Position numbers and translations under genes: made by a program. A DNA stretch of 64,000 bases from positions 45,703-109,702 of the forward strand of contig WHVD01000227.1 in assembly GCA_015178975.1 (NCBI GenBank), read 5' to 3'. The DNA comes from Hysterangium stoloniferum. Its lineage: Eukaryota > Basidiomycota > Agaricomycetes > Hysterangiales > Hysterangiaceae. Position 1 is the stretch's first letter. The number at the start of each line of letters is the position of its first letter. Positions 9,991 through 21,245 of this stretch are shown one piece after another. Below the pieces are notes generated by a model. It had not been told where the DNA came from, made no database searches, and worked only from the letters and a program-made list of their open reading frames with translations.

Positions 9991-10710
9991 TAAAACTAAG
10001 GATATGGCAATTAAAGTGGTGCACAAGTTATTTTTCACCAGGAAACTATACACTAGATGTAACAGTTCTCATGTTTTGATACTCTAATGTCAAATATTAT
10101 TTTATTTTGATAATTTACAATATAAAATGTATAAAGTATCTGCTTAATTTGAAAAAAGAAACATGTTGTGGCACTTGCACGGCAGTGCAACACCCTGCGT
10201 GGCATTTTCCTATAGCCCCTGGCAGTGTGAGCACCATCAGCCTGATGCCTGAGTGCCCCATCCAAGACCAGTCGGCTGTCATGACTTCGAATTTGTGAAC
10301 ATACTCTTCTTACCCAGGAGTCGATTTAAATCCGTAAAAGTTCCATGAGAAGCATGGATCGAGCAAACTGGAACCTAGTCTAGCCCTCAGGATTTTCGGT
10401 TTTTTCTGACACTTCTACCTAACCACACCTTCAAGTTTCTCTGGGTACTAGCCAGGGTCCCTGCAGAGACCTTGTAGGTATGTATTCATTTTTGGCAAGT
10501 GATAGATTGTTGTATAATAATACTTTATGAATTTGAAGAGTTTAGGGGTTATCTCAGTGTTCTGCTGGAGAACAGGTGCAAGAAGACAAGATTTGAAGTT
10601 ATCGGAGTAGCAATCTCTTTCTGGAATCATCGTTTGAGCCCTTTAAAAACTGAGGAAATATCCTCTGAATATCAAACTTTGTGTTACTCATCAAAGAATC
10701 TTAAGCTACA
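9991..10710. repeat. Degenerate E-type block and AT-rich flank
   Basis: From about 10190 the sequence resembles the E block of the mosaic (GCCTGATGCCTGAGTGCCCC; later TTTTCGGTTTTTTCTGACA), and 10500-10560 resembles its TTTATGAATTT-GAAGAGTTTA part. Similarity is patchy, so this is an old copy. No intact gene is seen. Confidence 0.5.
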
Positions 10711-10930
10711 TCAAAACATATTCAGGTAATGAGAAAATATGTTAGTCATATGCAACAGTCTAGTCACACAACTGTCAGTGCCTCTCCAAAGGGATAAATA
10801 GTCTGTGTTGGAACTTGGAGAGACCCCTACAACCAGAGTTGCAAGAAGACATAGGAGTGAATACACTTTGTCCATCAAAACATTCAAGTTCCTCGCCAAT
10901 CTCTTCTCCTCGGGCATATAGACAACCCTC
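10711..10930 (-). pseudogene. H block: short conserved frame, unknown
   Basis: The minus-strand frame with NVLMDKVYSLLCLLATLVVG and SPSSNTDYLSLWRG matches the plus-strand frame at 50215-50369 (NVLMDEVHSLLCLLATPFVG). In the other copy it follows the 3' end of family B, so it may be a downstream gene fragment or transcribed flank. A hydrophobic LLCLLATLVVG core is visible. I do not recognise the family. Confidence 0.4.
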
Positions 10931-10934
10931 TCAG

Positions 10935-11130
10935 AAAATGCCAGGAAGCCATGGAGGACAGGGATTGGGGTATTCTCTCACACTGCCGTGCATTCAATTT
11001 TGGGTTCTGGAGGTTGTGAAATTAATGACGATGACCCCTTATTAGCATCAAAGTGCCATCAAACACTGAAGTGTGTGATTTCAGGTGCAGAATTAGTATT
11101 CTGATACCCGAATAATTTTGAGATGACAGG
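10935..11130. repeat. I block, copy 1
   Basis: GCCATGGAGGACAGGGATTGG, GGTTCTGGAGGTTGTGAAAT and AATAATTTTGAGATGACAGG recur in the same order at 25610-25820, 37860-37975 (right part) and 55845-56005. The block is non-coding as far as I can see. Confidence 0.75.
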
Positions 11131-11600
11131 TCCATGATAGTGTAACTGTGGACTCACTGCAGCATTTTATGTTGGGCTTTGAGAGATCACCGGAGGATGA
11201 TTTAGGTTGACCATAAGAAGATAACTTTTAGTCCATCGACAAAAGGATTAAGGAAAACGTCTCCAAAGGAATCACGATAATCTTGTTCGGCCGGCATTGG
11301 AAAAGCTTAAGCTTTGTGTCACATTTTATACAAAGTGATGAACAATATCTCAATGAAAAGAATCCAATGTGAAGCATGATAAGATGTACCCAGAAATAAA
11401 GAAAAGATGCTAGCCAGTTTCAATAGCTTGAATTCAGCACATCAACCAACACGCAAAGCCTGCGAGTCGCTGTCGGCAGGGAAATGTAGGCTGCCAGTAT
11501 CTGTGCAGATCTTAGTTGGGCTGGGTTTGGCTGTGTGAAGGCTGTGTGACATTGGGGCAGCTGTGTGGTAGGCGGCTATGTGACAGGCTGTGTAATGTAT

Positions 11601-11653
11601 GTCACAGCAGTTACCTTCCTAAATAGGACACTTAGGAAGCTGACTGCTGTGAC
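11601..11653. repeat. 53-nt hairpin-forming inverted repeat
   Basis: GTCACAGCAGT-TAC-CTTCCTAA is followed after 9 nt by its near reverse complement, TTAGGAAG-CTG-ACTGCTGTGAC. Each arm is 22 nt with two mismatches. It stands in a GTGTGAC-rich stretch (11530-11600) and could be a miniature transposon end pair or a structured RNA. Confidence 0.8.
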
Positions 11654-11768
11654 AATGAAATAACTTTACCTGTGGATGACAGAGACTCAAAAAAATGTTA
11701 AAAATTATGTCTTAGAAGTTCTATACTGTGTTATATACTCTTAAAAATGATTATATACACAAAACACA

Positions 11769-11789
11769 TTAGGGTTAGGGTTTAGGGTT
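11769..11789 (+). repeat. Interstitial telomere-like tract
   Basis: Two TTAGGG units and one TTTAGGG in a row, ending in TT. It matches the telomere unit of most filamentous fungi. At 21 nt it is far too short to be a chromosome end, but it is not expected by chance at every locus. Confidence 0.7.
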
Positions 11790-11799
11790 CATTCTAAGA

Positions 11800-13075
11800 G
11801 TAGGGAACAAAGAAATATGGACTCTATTTCATCTTCTGATTACCTGCATCCAATCCCCATTATTGAATGCTGGCACACCCTGCTGCTTTTGAAGTTTCAA
11901 ACATTTCATATTCAATTAATCTAATGGCTTCTTTGTCAATATCTATCACAGAGAATGGTGGTACATCATATTGTATTTAAACTTACTTCTCTCTACCGAA
12001 AAACCACCCATTCCCTTCCTATTTTGGCCCATCCTGAAGTCACAAATTTATTTGAAATTGGGACAGCTGCATAGTTTTACAATGGTACAGCATATAAAAT
12101 GAAGCCAAGTCCCACTCATTCACAGTCTTTGCTCCTTGGTTTAGTACTTGACTTGGGGATTTAAGGTCCCTATAGTATATTATATTCTCAGCTGATCTCA
12201 CTTACAATATCCACCATATCACATACAGTATATGTATAGTCCAATCACTGACTAGATACATATAAAAGCTGTAAATATCATTGTAGACTTATAATTAACA
12301 TCATCCAACCTCTCTCTTTGACCAAACTCAGCTAATTTCCTAGCAATATTCAATCTTTGTTATATATCTAGTGCAACATTACCAAGTAGACTGCCTATAT
12401 ACATACATACTGTCTAAGGAAAAGAAATCATCATGGGCTTCAACTGACATTATTCTGCCCATTCATTATCCTAGTTGGATTTTGGATCTGCTTTTTGGAT
12501 TTATACCTGAGTCCTTTACATATATCCTCTAACAAAAAAACCTGATTTACCATCACATATATTTAAGACTGTCCATCTTAGATTTTCACCAATACTGGTG
12601 CTCCAAATCAACAAATTCCCACAACTCTTACAGAAGTGTAAAGCAACTGGAAAGAAAAAATCACAAATAGCAATGGATTAATAGAAAGGCTAATCAGAAT
12701 CTCAACAAGGAATATAATGTGATTTGGATAGGAATTGTAGAAGTTAACTGCCAGAGGCTCAAAATATTTCAAACTCTGACACAGCAATGGGTGTCATGCA
12801 CTGCTGTGAAAGTGCCACTAAAAGTGGGCCATTGCTGCAAACACACATTTTGGTTTCAAACTAAAACATAGTCATATTTTGAAAGGTAATACTCAAAATA
12901 TCAATGTTAAATGATATATGCTATTAGAAAAGGGTCTAATACACCATTTCAAACATTAAAACTAAGTCTTGAAGTAAATTAACAGGCCCTCAGTACACAT
13001 ATTGATATATTATGAAGAATAGATGGACAATTATATCTATTTATGCTAGTTAAATGTGTTTTTGATGGCATTTTG
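11800..13075. other. AT-rich region without recognisable genes
   Basis: No frame above about 60 codons, no repeat seen elsewhere in the window and no RNA gene recognised. The base composition is clearly more AT-rich than the mosaic to the right. Confidence 0.6.
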
Positions 13076-13281
13076 AGATGTTCGCGGCAGTCACACCACC
13101 TGCATGGCACTCTCTCATGGCCTCCATGTGGGTCACACTGCCTGCCAAAGGTCACACTCCCTCGTCATTCACTGGCTGGCCTGTAATGAGCCCACGCAAC
13201 CACCGAATCATCTCAAACAGCCCCAAAGTGCTACCCAGTGCATTACACAGCTGCCCAAGCTGCTCTGCCACACCAACCATA

Positions 13282-13487
13282 GTGATGTATGAGTGGTGGT
13301 GGCTCTTATTTGTTGCCTGCTATGTTGTCACTTTCCGGTTGTACTCCCATTAGACTTCATCTATTCTCTTGTGATGGTGTTGATGAGCAAGCCATTCGGA
13401 GGCAGACCCAACAGCATCATGCACTTGCCACACGCATTGCATGTAAACATCAAGGAGATGATCTGTTGTGAGCTCAAGCAACGGTGA
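13282..13487 (+). pseudogene. Family B exon 2 fragment (copy B0)
   Basis: It reads MSGGGSYLLPAMLSLSGCTP and, further on in a shifted frame, ADPTASCTCHTHCM-like sequence matching exon 2 of the other B copies (compare 23521-23732). Part of the exon is missing around CTTCATCTATTC-TCTTGTGATGG. A GGTGAGTGTTATGTGCAGC donor follows at 13483, and the acceptor side joins directly to an N block near 13550. It is detached from exons 1 and 3. Confidence 0.7.
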
Positions 13488-13549
13488 GTGTTATGTGCAG
13501 CGACAAATAGTTATATACTTGACAATTATTTTCTGGACATGCTGCAGTG

Positions 13550-14110
13550 ATCAGTGGTAACAATAAAGATAAATACTCTTAGTTTTGTCCATGAATAATT
13601 CAGAATTATTGTCATTCCACTGATGTCAAAATGAAAAAAAAAAAAAGTTTACCGATTTGTACTTTAACCATGGGCTGATGCCTGATTTAATCCATGTATG
13701 CCCAACCTATCACTAACCCTATCATGGCAGAAGTGATTCACTGACAGACACATTGATTGGTACAAGTACTTCATGATAAGCTTATTGAGCCATTGTAGTT
13801 GTATTGACATTAAGCCAACCCATACTATTTTTTAATAGAAAGGAAATATTTTAGAGCTTGATCTATCTTAAGAAAACATGTCAGGCTGTGCGGGACACTC
13901 GACAATCACTATTAATTGTTTGAATAAATATCTATACAAATTGCCCAGCATTTCAAATGCTCAGTACATGTTTCTACCCTTCTCTCTCCCCCTTCCTTCC
14001 TTCTTCACTGGCGTAGTCGTAGGGTCTATGGCATCAGTAGTGCATTGACTTGGTATACATTAAACCTGTGCCACGACATCAGTTGGATAACAGGTTATTT
14101 TACATTCTTG
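13550..14110 (+). repeat. N block plus scrambled B exon 1 and G tail
   Basis: 13550-13960 is the N block (AATAAAGATAAATACTCTTA to GACACTCGACAATCACTATT), as at 22435-22850. It runs into the first bases of B exon 1, jumps to CAAATGCTCAGTACATG from the middle of that exon, and at about 13985 jumps again into the end of family G (TAGTCGTAGGGTCTATGGCA). Three junctions within 150 bp make this the most rearranged copy. Confidence 0.75.
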
Positions 14111-14745
14111 TGCAGACTTTTCATATTGTCTTTTTTTTTGCGTTTATCTTGACCTCGACTCTAAACAAGAGACTGTTCATGCTCTCTTTGATTGTCCTAT
14201 TAAGGAAACAAAGCAAAGGGACGCATTAATGAACCCAATGAAAGCCCACAATGAAGGAAAACCCATTGATCGACTCTTCACACCTACTCACAGGCAATTT
14301 CAATTCTTTTACATAGAATTCATCGTCTTGACAGCTATTGCACCACTATTTTCTACTGTACCAGATGCACTGTGTCCCGCCTTTTATACACAGTCGAAAC
14401 TAGCTCATGTGAGTCTTAGCGGACAAGGTACAAATACTGTGTGATGGGGCAAACAATGTTGTTGTGACAAAACCAGCAATGCTCATACCCCAAATGTGGG
14501 AACACTGCCAGATCGTATATTGGACTAGACCACCCGCTTATATTTTACCCTTCATCGTACAAGCACATTAAAAAGTGGCTGAGTCTTGGGCATCTGCTGC
14601 CCCTCTTCTATTCTAGCTCAGTCCAATTTTGTCAGTTGTGTTGTCTTTCATTGTCCTGTAAATAAAATGAGGAGAAGTGAAGCATTAGCCAACCCAATCA
14701 AAGCCAAACCATGAAGACAAAACATCTATCGACCTGACGCACCAA
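14111..14745 (+). repeat. C and F blocks, copy 1
   Basis: The C block begins at GATAACAGGTTATTTTA and includes CTTGACCTCGACTCTAAACA and GACGCATTAATGAACCCAAT. The F block (about 14455-14745) includes AATGTTGTTGTGACAAAA and GCTCAGTCCAATTTTGTCAG. The C-F order is the same at 36300-36880 (reverse). The short frames here are not conserved in phase between copies, so I do not call a gene. Confidence 0.8.
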
Positions 14746-15190
14746 CCACTTCCCAACCAAAATGGATATCTTGGTGCCATACAGTAGCTTTGTCCCGATC
14801 TGCTCCATTGCCAGACCACAAAAGTAACCGGGGCTGACTTCGACATCCATTGGATTACGAATGACAGGTGCAAACCACCTAGTCATGGCTTCTCTCTCAA
14901 TGTCGGACATGCCTTTCCCAATTCCTGATGAATCCAGCAAGCCTTGTGGCGGCTCCAGGAAAGTTGCAAAACCACGGCACTCAATGAAAAAACAGTCCGA
15001 CACATTGGAGTTGATTCTGGAAACAAAAGCTTAACATACCAGTTGCTGAACCCATGAATCAAATGCGTCCTTGGTGATTGATACATGCTCGTGACCTGGT
15101 TTGTGGTAACAAAGACCGTGACCCTCTCTATTACACATCCATAGTCTCTGAAGTATATCCTGAAAATGACTTTCGTCCAAAGATGGCCTT
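14746..15190 (-). pseudogene. Family A, copy A1, truncated at both ends
   Basis: Minus-strand coding similarity to the other A copies: SDCFFIECRGFATFLEPPQG, then MTRWFAPVIRNPMDVEV, SPGYFCGLAMEQIGTKLLYG and TKISILVGK. The conserved intron is intact (donor GTATGTTA near 15040, acceptor TTGAG before TGCCG). The 5' end is missing because ATCTTTGGACGAAAGTCATT joins an upstream flank directly to codon about 45, the same junction as in A3 at 34250. The 3' end stops at an F-block junction at about 14745. Function unknown. Confidence 0.75.
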
Positions 15191-15850
15191 TAAATGATGA
15201 GTGCCATAAATATTATATGATAGCATTATGACTGTGAATATGGAAAATAATAGATTAGTTATCATAAATAAACTGAAAAAGAGAAAAGCTGTGACGTATG
15301 TACAAAACTGGCTTGGTCACTTTATCTGAAGATTTACATGCATATTGACAAGGACTTCATGCTTCGTGTTCATGCAAACATCAGTGAAAGAACCTTTTCT
15401 TTCTATCCTTCTGCCGACGTATCAACTGGTGTGGCTGAGTTGGGCTCCACCATCCTCAGCTTTCACTCTTCATTTTTTTTATTAAAAAAGAAATAGATTG
15501 GGCAATACTTCCATTAAGAGTGAAGACGGAAAAGGAGGAGCAAACACATTTATGATGAAGCCAGATGAAAAAATCAATTCCACCAGCTTCTCTTTCCTGC
15601 CAATGTGCATTTGCCTGGCAGTTCATCGCATGTTGTTTATAAAATTTGACCTTGTCAGAACTTGTTCACCCGTTTCATTTGCATGGACACCATGATCTGA
15701 GCGACTTCAATGATGTCATGTTTTCCCTGTTCTTCCATATTAATTACTCTCCTTATTTTCCATATTTCAACCCCCCACACATATTATCATTACTCATATC
15801 TCTCACATTATCACTATTCCTATCCCCTATGACAATAGGCCCACAGATGG
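15191..15850 (-). repeat. A-upstream block (LTR-like), copy 1
   Basis: Reverse complement of 33597-34253 and 60007-60655. Read on the minus strand it starts TGTCATAGGGGATAGG, immediately after a short Copia-gag-like remnant, and contains a TATA-like AAATTTTATAAAC and an AATAAA-like stretch. The TG start next to Copia coding sequence in two other copies suggests an LTR, but I could not define the far end. Confidence 0.6.
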
Positions 15851-15869
15851 GCAGAAGGAAATAGGCCAA

Positions 15870-17240
15870 GACAAAGTTTATAATAACTATGTGTCCATGG
15901 GGATATGCTTTTGTAAGTATGTCAACGATCATTTCTTTTGTTCAGCGGCAGACTTCATCTTTGGTTCGTCCCTGAACGCGAAAGACAAGTGTTATGGCAG
16001 TCAGTAATGGCCTACATGTACTTGTATATTTCCACCGAAAGTGAATTCTCTTAGCCAACACGAGAAAAGAATATTATGGCTTTATCATGACTATGCCGCG
16101 CAACCCACACAAACCAATGTAAAACTATGCCGGATTAGATCCATACTATAATTTGGTCAACATGGAACGTTGTGATCCAACTATGACTCGTGCCGGGCGC
16201 TGCCATCCATTATAGCTATGTAAGGTACTGTGTACTCTAAGCGCAAAGTATCTTAATGGGTAAAGGTGTGTACAAACTGACTCCTATTTTGAGAACTTGA
16301 GAGACTTTATAGACGTTTGAAAACTACGAGTGGCGCGATTTATAAAATGGTACGATCTAGGCGAGTGTACGATCTACGCGAATGCATGATAATAGACACG
16401 TGAAGTCACAGGTATTGATGACAAGATCGCAGTGTAGGGAGTCTCCCTCCCTTACAATACTACAGCTGAGTAGGTATGGGTGCTCAGCACTGTCTTGCGC
16501 CCCTTTCCAATGCCAATACGAAACCCTGTCTCATCCGCACCACAAAGCGTTGGGATCAGCTCATCACCATGTGAAATACTACGGAACCTTTGGACGGGAC
16601 GCCAGATGGATTGTCAGTCTAAGAATAAACAAACATAACCAAATATAAAACCGCAGGTTCCCTATGTATTACAGTACTTCCCCACACCGCCACATTTTGT
16701 TACCATACAATATAAACAACGGTTCGGTTGAGACCATGAGCCAAGTGAAAGTCAAGGAAATGTCCAATGGTGTGAATGCAAGTGAGTGAAAGGGCCACAA
16801 TAAAATATTTTTTAACATCGAAGCTAACCTTCCATGGAAGTCCTTGCTCCAACTGTCTTAGCAATCAGGTTGCCGCCACACTCGTAAACATCAATTGCCT
16901 CCACCGCTACTGGAAAGAATGGGCTAACCTCACGTTTTGGTTGGCTGCTTGTTGCACGGTGAGGATAATTGTAAAAGTCTGATCTTAAAAGAACGTTCAC
17001 TTTATATTCATAGTGGTGATGCCAGTACAGAACAGAAGCGAGATAATTTCGAGGCGAACATGCGAGGTGATAAGTTCGTGGAATGATTACATGAGCAGAG
17101 AGAACAGAAAGGAGGTTCCAACCATGTAGATGTGCTCCATCATGATTAGCCTGCTAGAATATTACACAGTAAATCGATGTGACACAGGATAACTACAAGA
17201 AGAAACAAAGATCCCAAGAGGTCCTAAAGAACAATGACTC
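15870..17240. other. Non-repetitive spacer, no gene called
   Basis: Nothing here is repeated elsewhere in the window. Frames at 16382-16648 and 16776-16982 (both plus) are short, without domains or convincing splice context. Composition is closer to 50% GC than the satellites, so a small unrecognised gene is possible. Confidence 0.4.
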
Positions 17241-17249
17241 AGAAGAGTT

Positions 17250-17690
17250 TTAACCATGACAATAATCGTGTATTTGCGAGAATGGGACCAGTACATGTTG
17301 CGCTCCCCGAAGTTTCTCGTTCTGAAGTCTCCACCATTGACAATTAATTGCAGTTTTCCGAAGCCATTTGTCCAAAAATAATTGATCAGCCTCATCATCA
17401 AAAGAACTACCAGCGATCCGTTGAGAGGCCAGGGCAGGAGGCGAGATCAATGGGGGTAGCACTTCGACCTGGTCAGGGTGACTCAGTACTACCTCGTGGT
17501 CGGACATGGGGAGCGTGAGGTATAGAAAGAGGCGTGTCACGAGAATCGAAAGAGAACCGTTGACAAGGTTCATCAGGCTCTTTCTGTGTTTGTGAGACAC
17601 TGCTTTGAATGTAGTTCAAATTGCCAATTAACACTGGTCTACTAAGTCACTGGAAAAGGCCCCGAATGGAGTTGTATGGTGCCGTTTTCA
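17250..17690 (-). pseudogene. Family A 5' end fragment
   Basis: The minus strand has the full A start, MSDHEVVLSHPDQVEVLPPL, with the same 5' flank as 60680-60818 (GTGTCTCACAAACA; CAATTAACACTGGTCTACT). After LISPPALASQRIAGS the similarity ends and an unrelated frame continues to 17250 (FDDEADQLFLDKWLRKTA). This is a detached first exon fused to something else, a possible chimera. Confidence 0.6.
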
Positions 17691-18163
17691 ATTAAATGTT
17701 GAATAAAGTGGTATTTGACTTCGATGGGTTTCATTTGGCGCCGTGGACATTGATTAGAAGTATACTATCATTCCTTGATTGTCTCCCAAAGTAGCCGTCG
17801 GTTATTCATGTATGATATTGAGTTCTTCTAAGAAGTGTTTTCACATGACTTCGCGGACGGCTTCTGAAAGTGCCACGGTAGTCTGTTTTCTGGATGACCA
17901 AGATAAAGGTCCCGCTCCAAGAAAGATTGTCACCAGTATCCCCTGCAAAATCCCCATCTGAATATCGCTGTAAGTATCAATTTATTCCTCCTAAGCGTGA
18001 TTATTGCTCTCTAGTCGTAAACATATATTCATTTGGCGAGATTGCAATGGGAAAGAGCAGGACTAGATGAACACTGAGATAGTTTACTGGCCGGATAAGC
18101 GAATGAGGACACGATACGACAGCTGCGAACATGGGGCTTCCAATAAGCTCTCGATAGTGCAGT

Positions 18164-18496
18164 TTGGTTGTTTCTTCTTTTTCCTCACTGGTTTCTGGCC
18201 GTGCGATGGAATTAAATCCGATTCCAAATGGGATAGGAGATCACGTTGGTTTAGAATACTTCATTTCTTTCCCACGACTACCACCGTTTAAGAGATGGAT
18301 GTACATTTATTATGCACGACGCAGCACCTCAGTGATGTCTCAAGTGATTGCACAGCGAGTATTCGGGATAGGAAACTCCGAAGACACAATACTCACAGAA
18401 CAGACACAGCCGAACGATAATGAATGGGTCAACATATCGGCAAAGTTGATAAAACAACGCACCCCATTCTCAAAGATACAAGCCAGAACCAACTGA
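18164..18496 (+). CDS. Conserved ORF convergent with family B, copy 1
   Basis: The last part, from MSQVIAQRVFGIGNSEDTI to SKIQARTN, aligns without gaps to 42796-42950 (MSQVLAQHVFGQGNSEDTI to SKIRARTNR), although the two DNA copies have diverged at about 30 positions. The frame stays open on both, and both sit just beyond the 3' end of a B copy on the opposite strand. The upstream parts differ. I do not recognise it; the antisense frame is also open, so the coding strand is uncertain. Confidence 0.35.
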   Translation: MVVSSFSSLVSGRAMELNPIPNGIGDHVGLEYFISFPRLPPFKRWMYIYYARRSTSVMSQVIAQRVFGIGNSEDTILTEQTQPNDNEWVNISAKLIKQRTPFSKIQARTN

Positions 18497-18639
18497 TTGA
18501 CACCCGTAGTCCGTGAACCAGAGAAATGGATGAGAATAAAGAAGTAGAAATATCCAAAGAAAGAAGAAGAAGGAGAACTAGCAAAGAAAAGAAAGAAGTA
18601 AGTCTGGCCTCTGCCACTACTACTCGTCCGCCGCTGCCC

Positions 18640-21245
18640 CCCCTCTTGCCCCTGCTTAATCCGCTTACCTCTCTCTCCGCCATCAGTTACATTATGGTGG
18701 AGGCGCACCCGAGGCAATGGTTCCATCCGAGCAGCTAGAGGTCCACCAAGTGTCTTTGCCGAATGTTGCGGTGGGTAGTTGAACATGCGGGACTGGCTTT
18801 CCAACTTGTTGCCAGCCCAGGTCAGGTGCAAGTGTTGTCGCACTGAAGCATCCGCCACTTGCCTAGATGACAACATGTGAGCATAATCGCCAAAATTAAT
18901 GAAACGAAATCGTACTTGTCTAACCGTGTTGGTGGTTCTCCTCTATTATTAAAGCCTTTATCTTGTCTCGCCTTTCTCTTTCCCTCGTAATGGGGTTGAG
19001 TTGTTAAGGACTTATGTTCGAAACGCTTTGTCCTTCTGAGAAGTCAATGTTAGTTAGAGTGTAAGAAGTGTAGCCGACGGGACTCACCTGCAACCCAAAG
19101 ATGTTCTTGCCCTGGAGGACGGACTGTTTGAGACATGCAAACCATCACCATGTCCTTTATAACGACGGTGGTTCTTGGGGTTGTGCATTGATGCGGACGA
19201 CCCGTCGGATTCAGCTTTGTCCCGGTAAGGACATCTGGGATGACCATCGGTCGGAGACCTTGTGCTTGGTGGTATTTTAGGGGCTGGTGCTAGGGTGGTC
19301 TTCAGTTCGTTTCTTGTGGTATTAAAATAAGTCACAACTAAGGAGGTATTTCTTGATATTTGAATTCAGAGAAGTCAGGAGGTGAAGACTTTGGCCTCGG
19401 CACAGGATCCAGGCTGCTCATGAGCTCGTCCTGCAAGCGCACCGTGCTCAGTCCCGTCGCGTGAGGGAAAATCCTGAATTTGATGAAGGTTAAGGACGTA
19501 TGAGAGAAACGAGTGGTGCAACGTACTGCATACTAGATGATTAGCTTCCCCAGATGCCCCTATACAACATGTCTGCATAGACTTCTATATTTGCACAAAA
19601 TATTAATTTCCCTAATGACACTTTAGGATAAAGGAGTCACTACCTTGTCCATATCCATGGTTATTGATCCCTTCACTGTTCATCGCGGTGGTGGTAGCGC
19701 TAGCGCTAACGTGTGGGGGGTCGAGTTGGCAAGACACAACATGGTGAACGAATGGGACAAGCGGGAGCAACGCTATCACAGGCATATCTGCAATTATTGC
19801 GGGTTTTGATGAGTTTCTGTAGATCCCTGCAAAGCAATGAAGTGCAGGAACCAAATGCTGGAGACAGGTCTGTCTGCATGCTCATACAGGCCAACACTTT
19901 CTGATCAGTGGCTTCATCGTCGTCTTCGATGAAGGAAGATTCTGTAAATAGTACGATAGTTAAGTGATATATGAAAAGTAAAAATAAACGACACGAAACC
20001 GGTACCATATACTCCGAGCCATCATCACCGGCAGTTTGTGACTTGGGGTGGATGGTGGTATTCGTCTTGGGACTGATGTGGAACGCCTCATCGTTGGGTC
20101 CTGCTCAAATTAAGTGCAGTAAATATATGATGACATTAGTTAAATGACATCGGAAAAACCTTGCACAATGCGCTGGGAAAATGATCCCGTCAATAGCAAT
20201 CCATCCAGCATGAGGGGGCCATACTCTCCAAGATTGAGCCCCTTCCCCCTTTCTTCCCACGAGATACGTGGGGTATAGTCCGGATCTTCATTGGCGTCTT
20301 TGACATTACCTTCATCCACATGCACAATATCATGACCGGCAGTTTGTGACTTGGGGGTGGAAGGTGGTATTCGCCTTGGGAATGATGTGGGGATGGAGCG
20401 TCCCAGCATTGGGTTCTGCTTAAATTAAGTCAAGTCAGTATATGATGGAATTAATTAAATGACGCTGGACAAACCTTGCCCAATGCGCTGGGCGAGTGAT
20501 CCATCCAGCATGAGGGGGCCATATTCTCTAAGGCCGACTCCCTTTCCCTTGTCTTCCCACGAGATGCGTGGGGTAGAGTCGGGATCTGCGTCAGTGCCCT
20601 TGACGCTACCGTCATCCACAGTGGATAGGCAATCAGCTGCATTTGTGCCCTCGACTTTACCATCATCCACAGCGGATGCGTAATCAGCCGCATCGGCGCC
20701 TTCGATGTTCCCGTCATCTACAGCCGGTGCGTGATCAGCCGCGTGCTCACCCCTGACGTGCGCCTTTTGAAGACGAGTGTGTGAGAAGTACACGATGGCG
20801 TCGAGCAGCGTGAATACCAGAGCGATGTGTATCAAGGCAATACACGCACTGCTGATCACCGCAGGATGTCTAGAAAATCATTGTCAAGTGCACGACGCTG
20901 CTGGGTTGTGCCTCTGAATGGCTTGCTCATCAACACCGTCGCAAGGCTGCCTTTTGAGAATGGATGCAGTCTAATGGGAACGCAACCGGTAAGTGACAAC
21001 ATAGCAGGCAGCAAAACAAGAGCCACCGCCACTCACAGCTGTAACAAACCAAATACAAGGAGTGTTTCATGTCACTCACCGGAAGCCAACCAAATAATCC
21101 CGCCGCCTGCTCCAGGTTCAACTTAAAATTTGAAAATAACTTGAATCCTGTGACAGCAGCCAAGAAGGGACTAAAAGACCTGTTGAAACCCGGGAGCTGG
21201 TAGCCAAGTTCATTCATCTCTCTGGACTTTCCGCGGGTTTCCACA
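18640..21245 (-). pseudogene. Family B, copy B1 (membrane protein with acidic repeats)
   Basis: Read on the minus strand: end of exon 1 (LGYQLPGFNRSFSPFLAAVT, ...LNLEQAAGLFGWLP, donor GTGAGTGAC); exon 2 with a 2-nt loss; exon 3 with the membrane segment ACIALIHIALVFTLLDAIVY and three AADx...VDDG repeats; then DPDSTPRISWEDKGKG and EYGPLMLDGS; a second copy of that module (20140-20409); FIEDDDEATDQKVLACMSMQ; a second hydrophobic segment VIALLPLVPFVHHVVSCQL; and the C-terminal tail with NYPPQHSAKTLGG. Exon 1 is cut at 21245, where D antisense sequence begins. Broken by the truncation and the exon 2 indel. Confidence 0.7.

Noticed and set aside
9544-9993. Plus-strand frame of 149 residues over the Helitron
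   Set aside because: Antisense of the Rep domain, which has clear motifs on the minus strand; the beyond-Rep part has no conserved counterpart.
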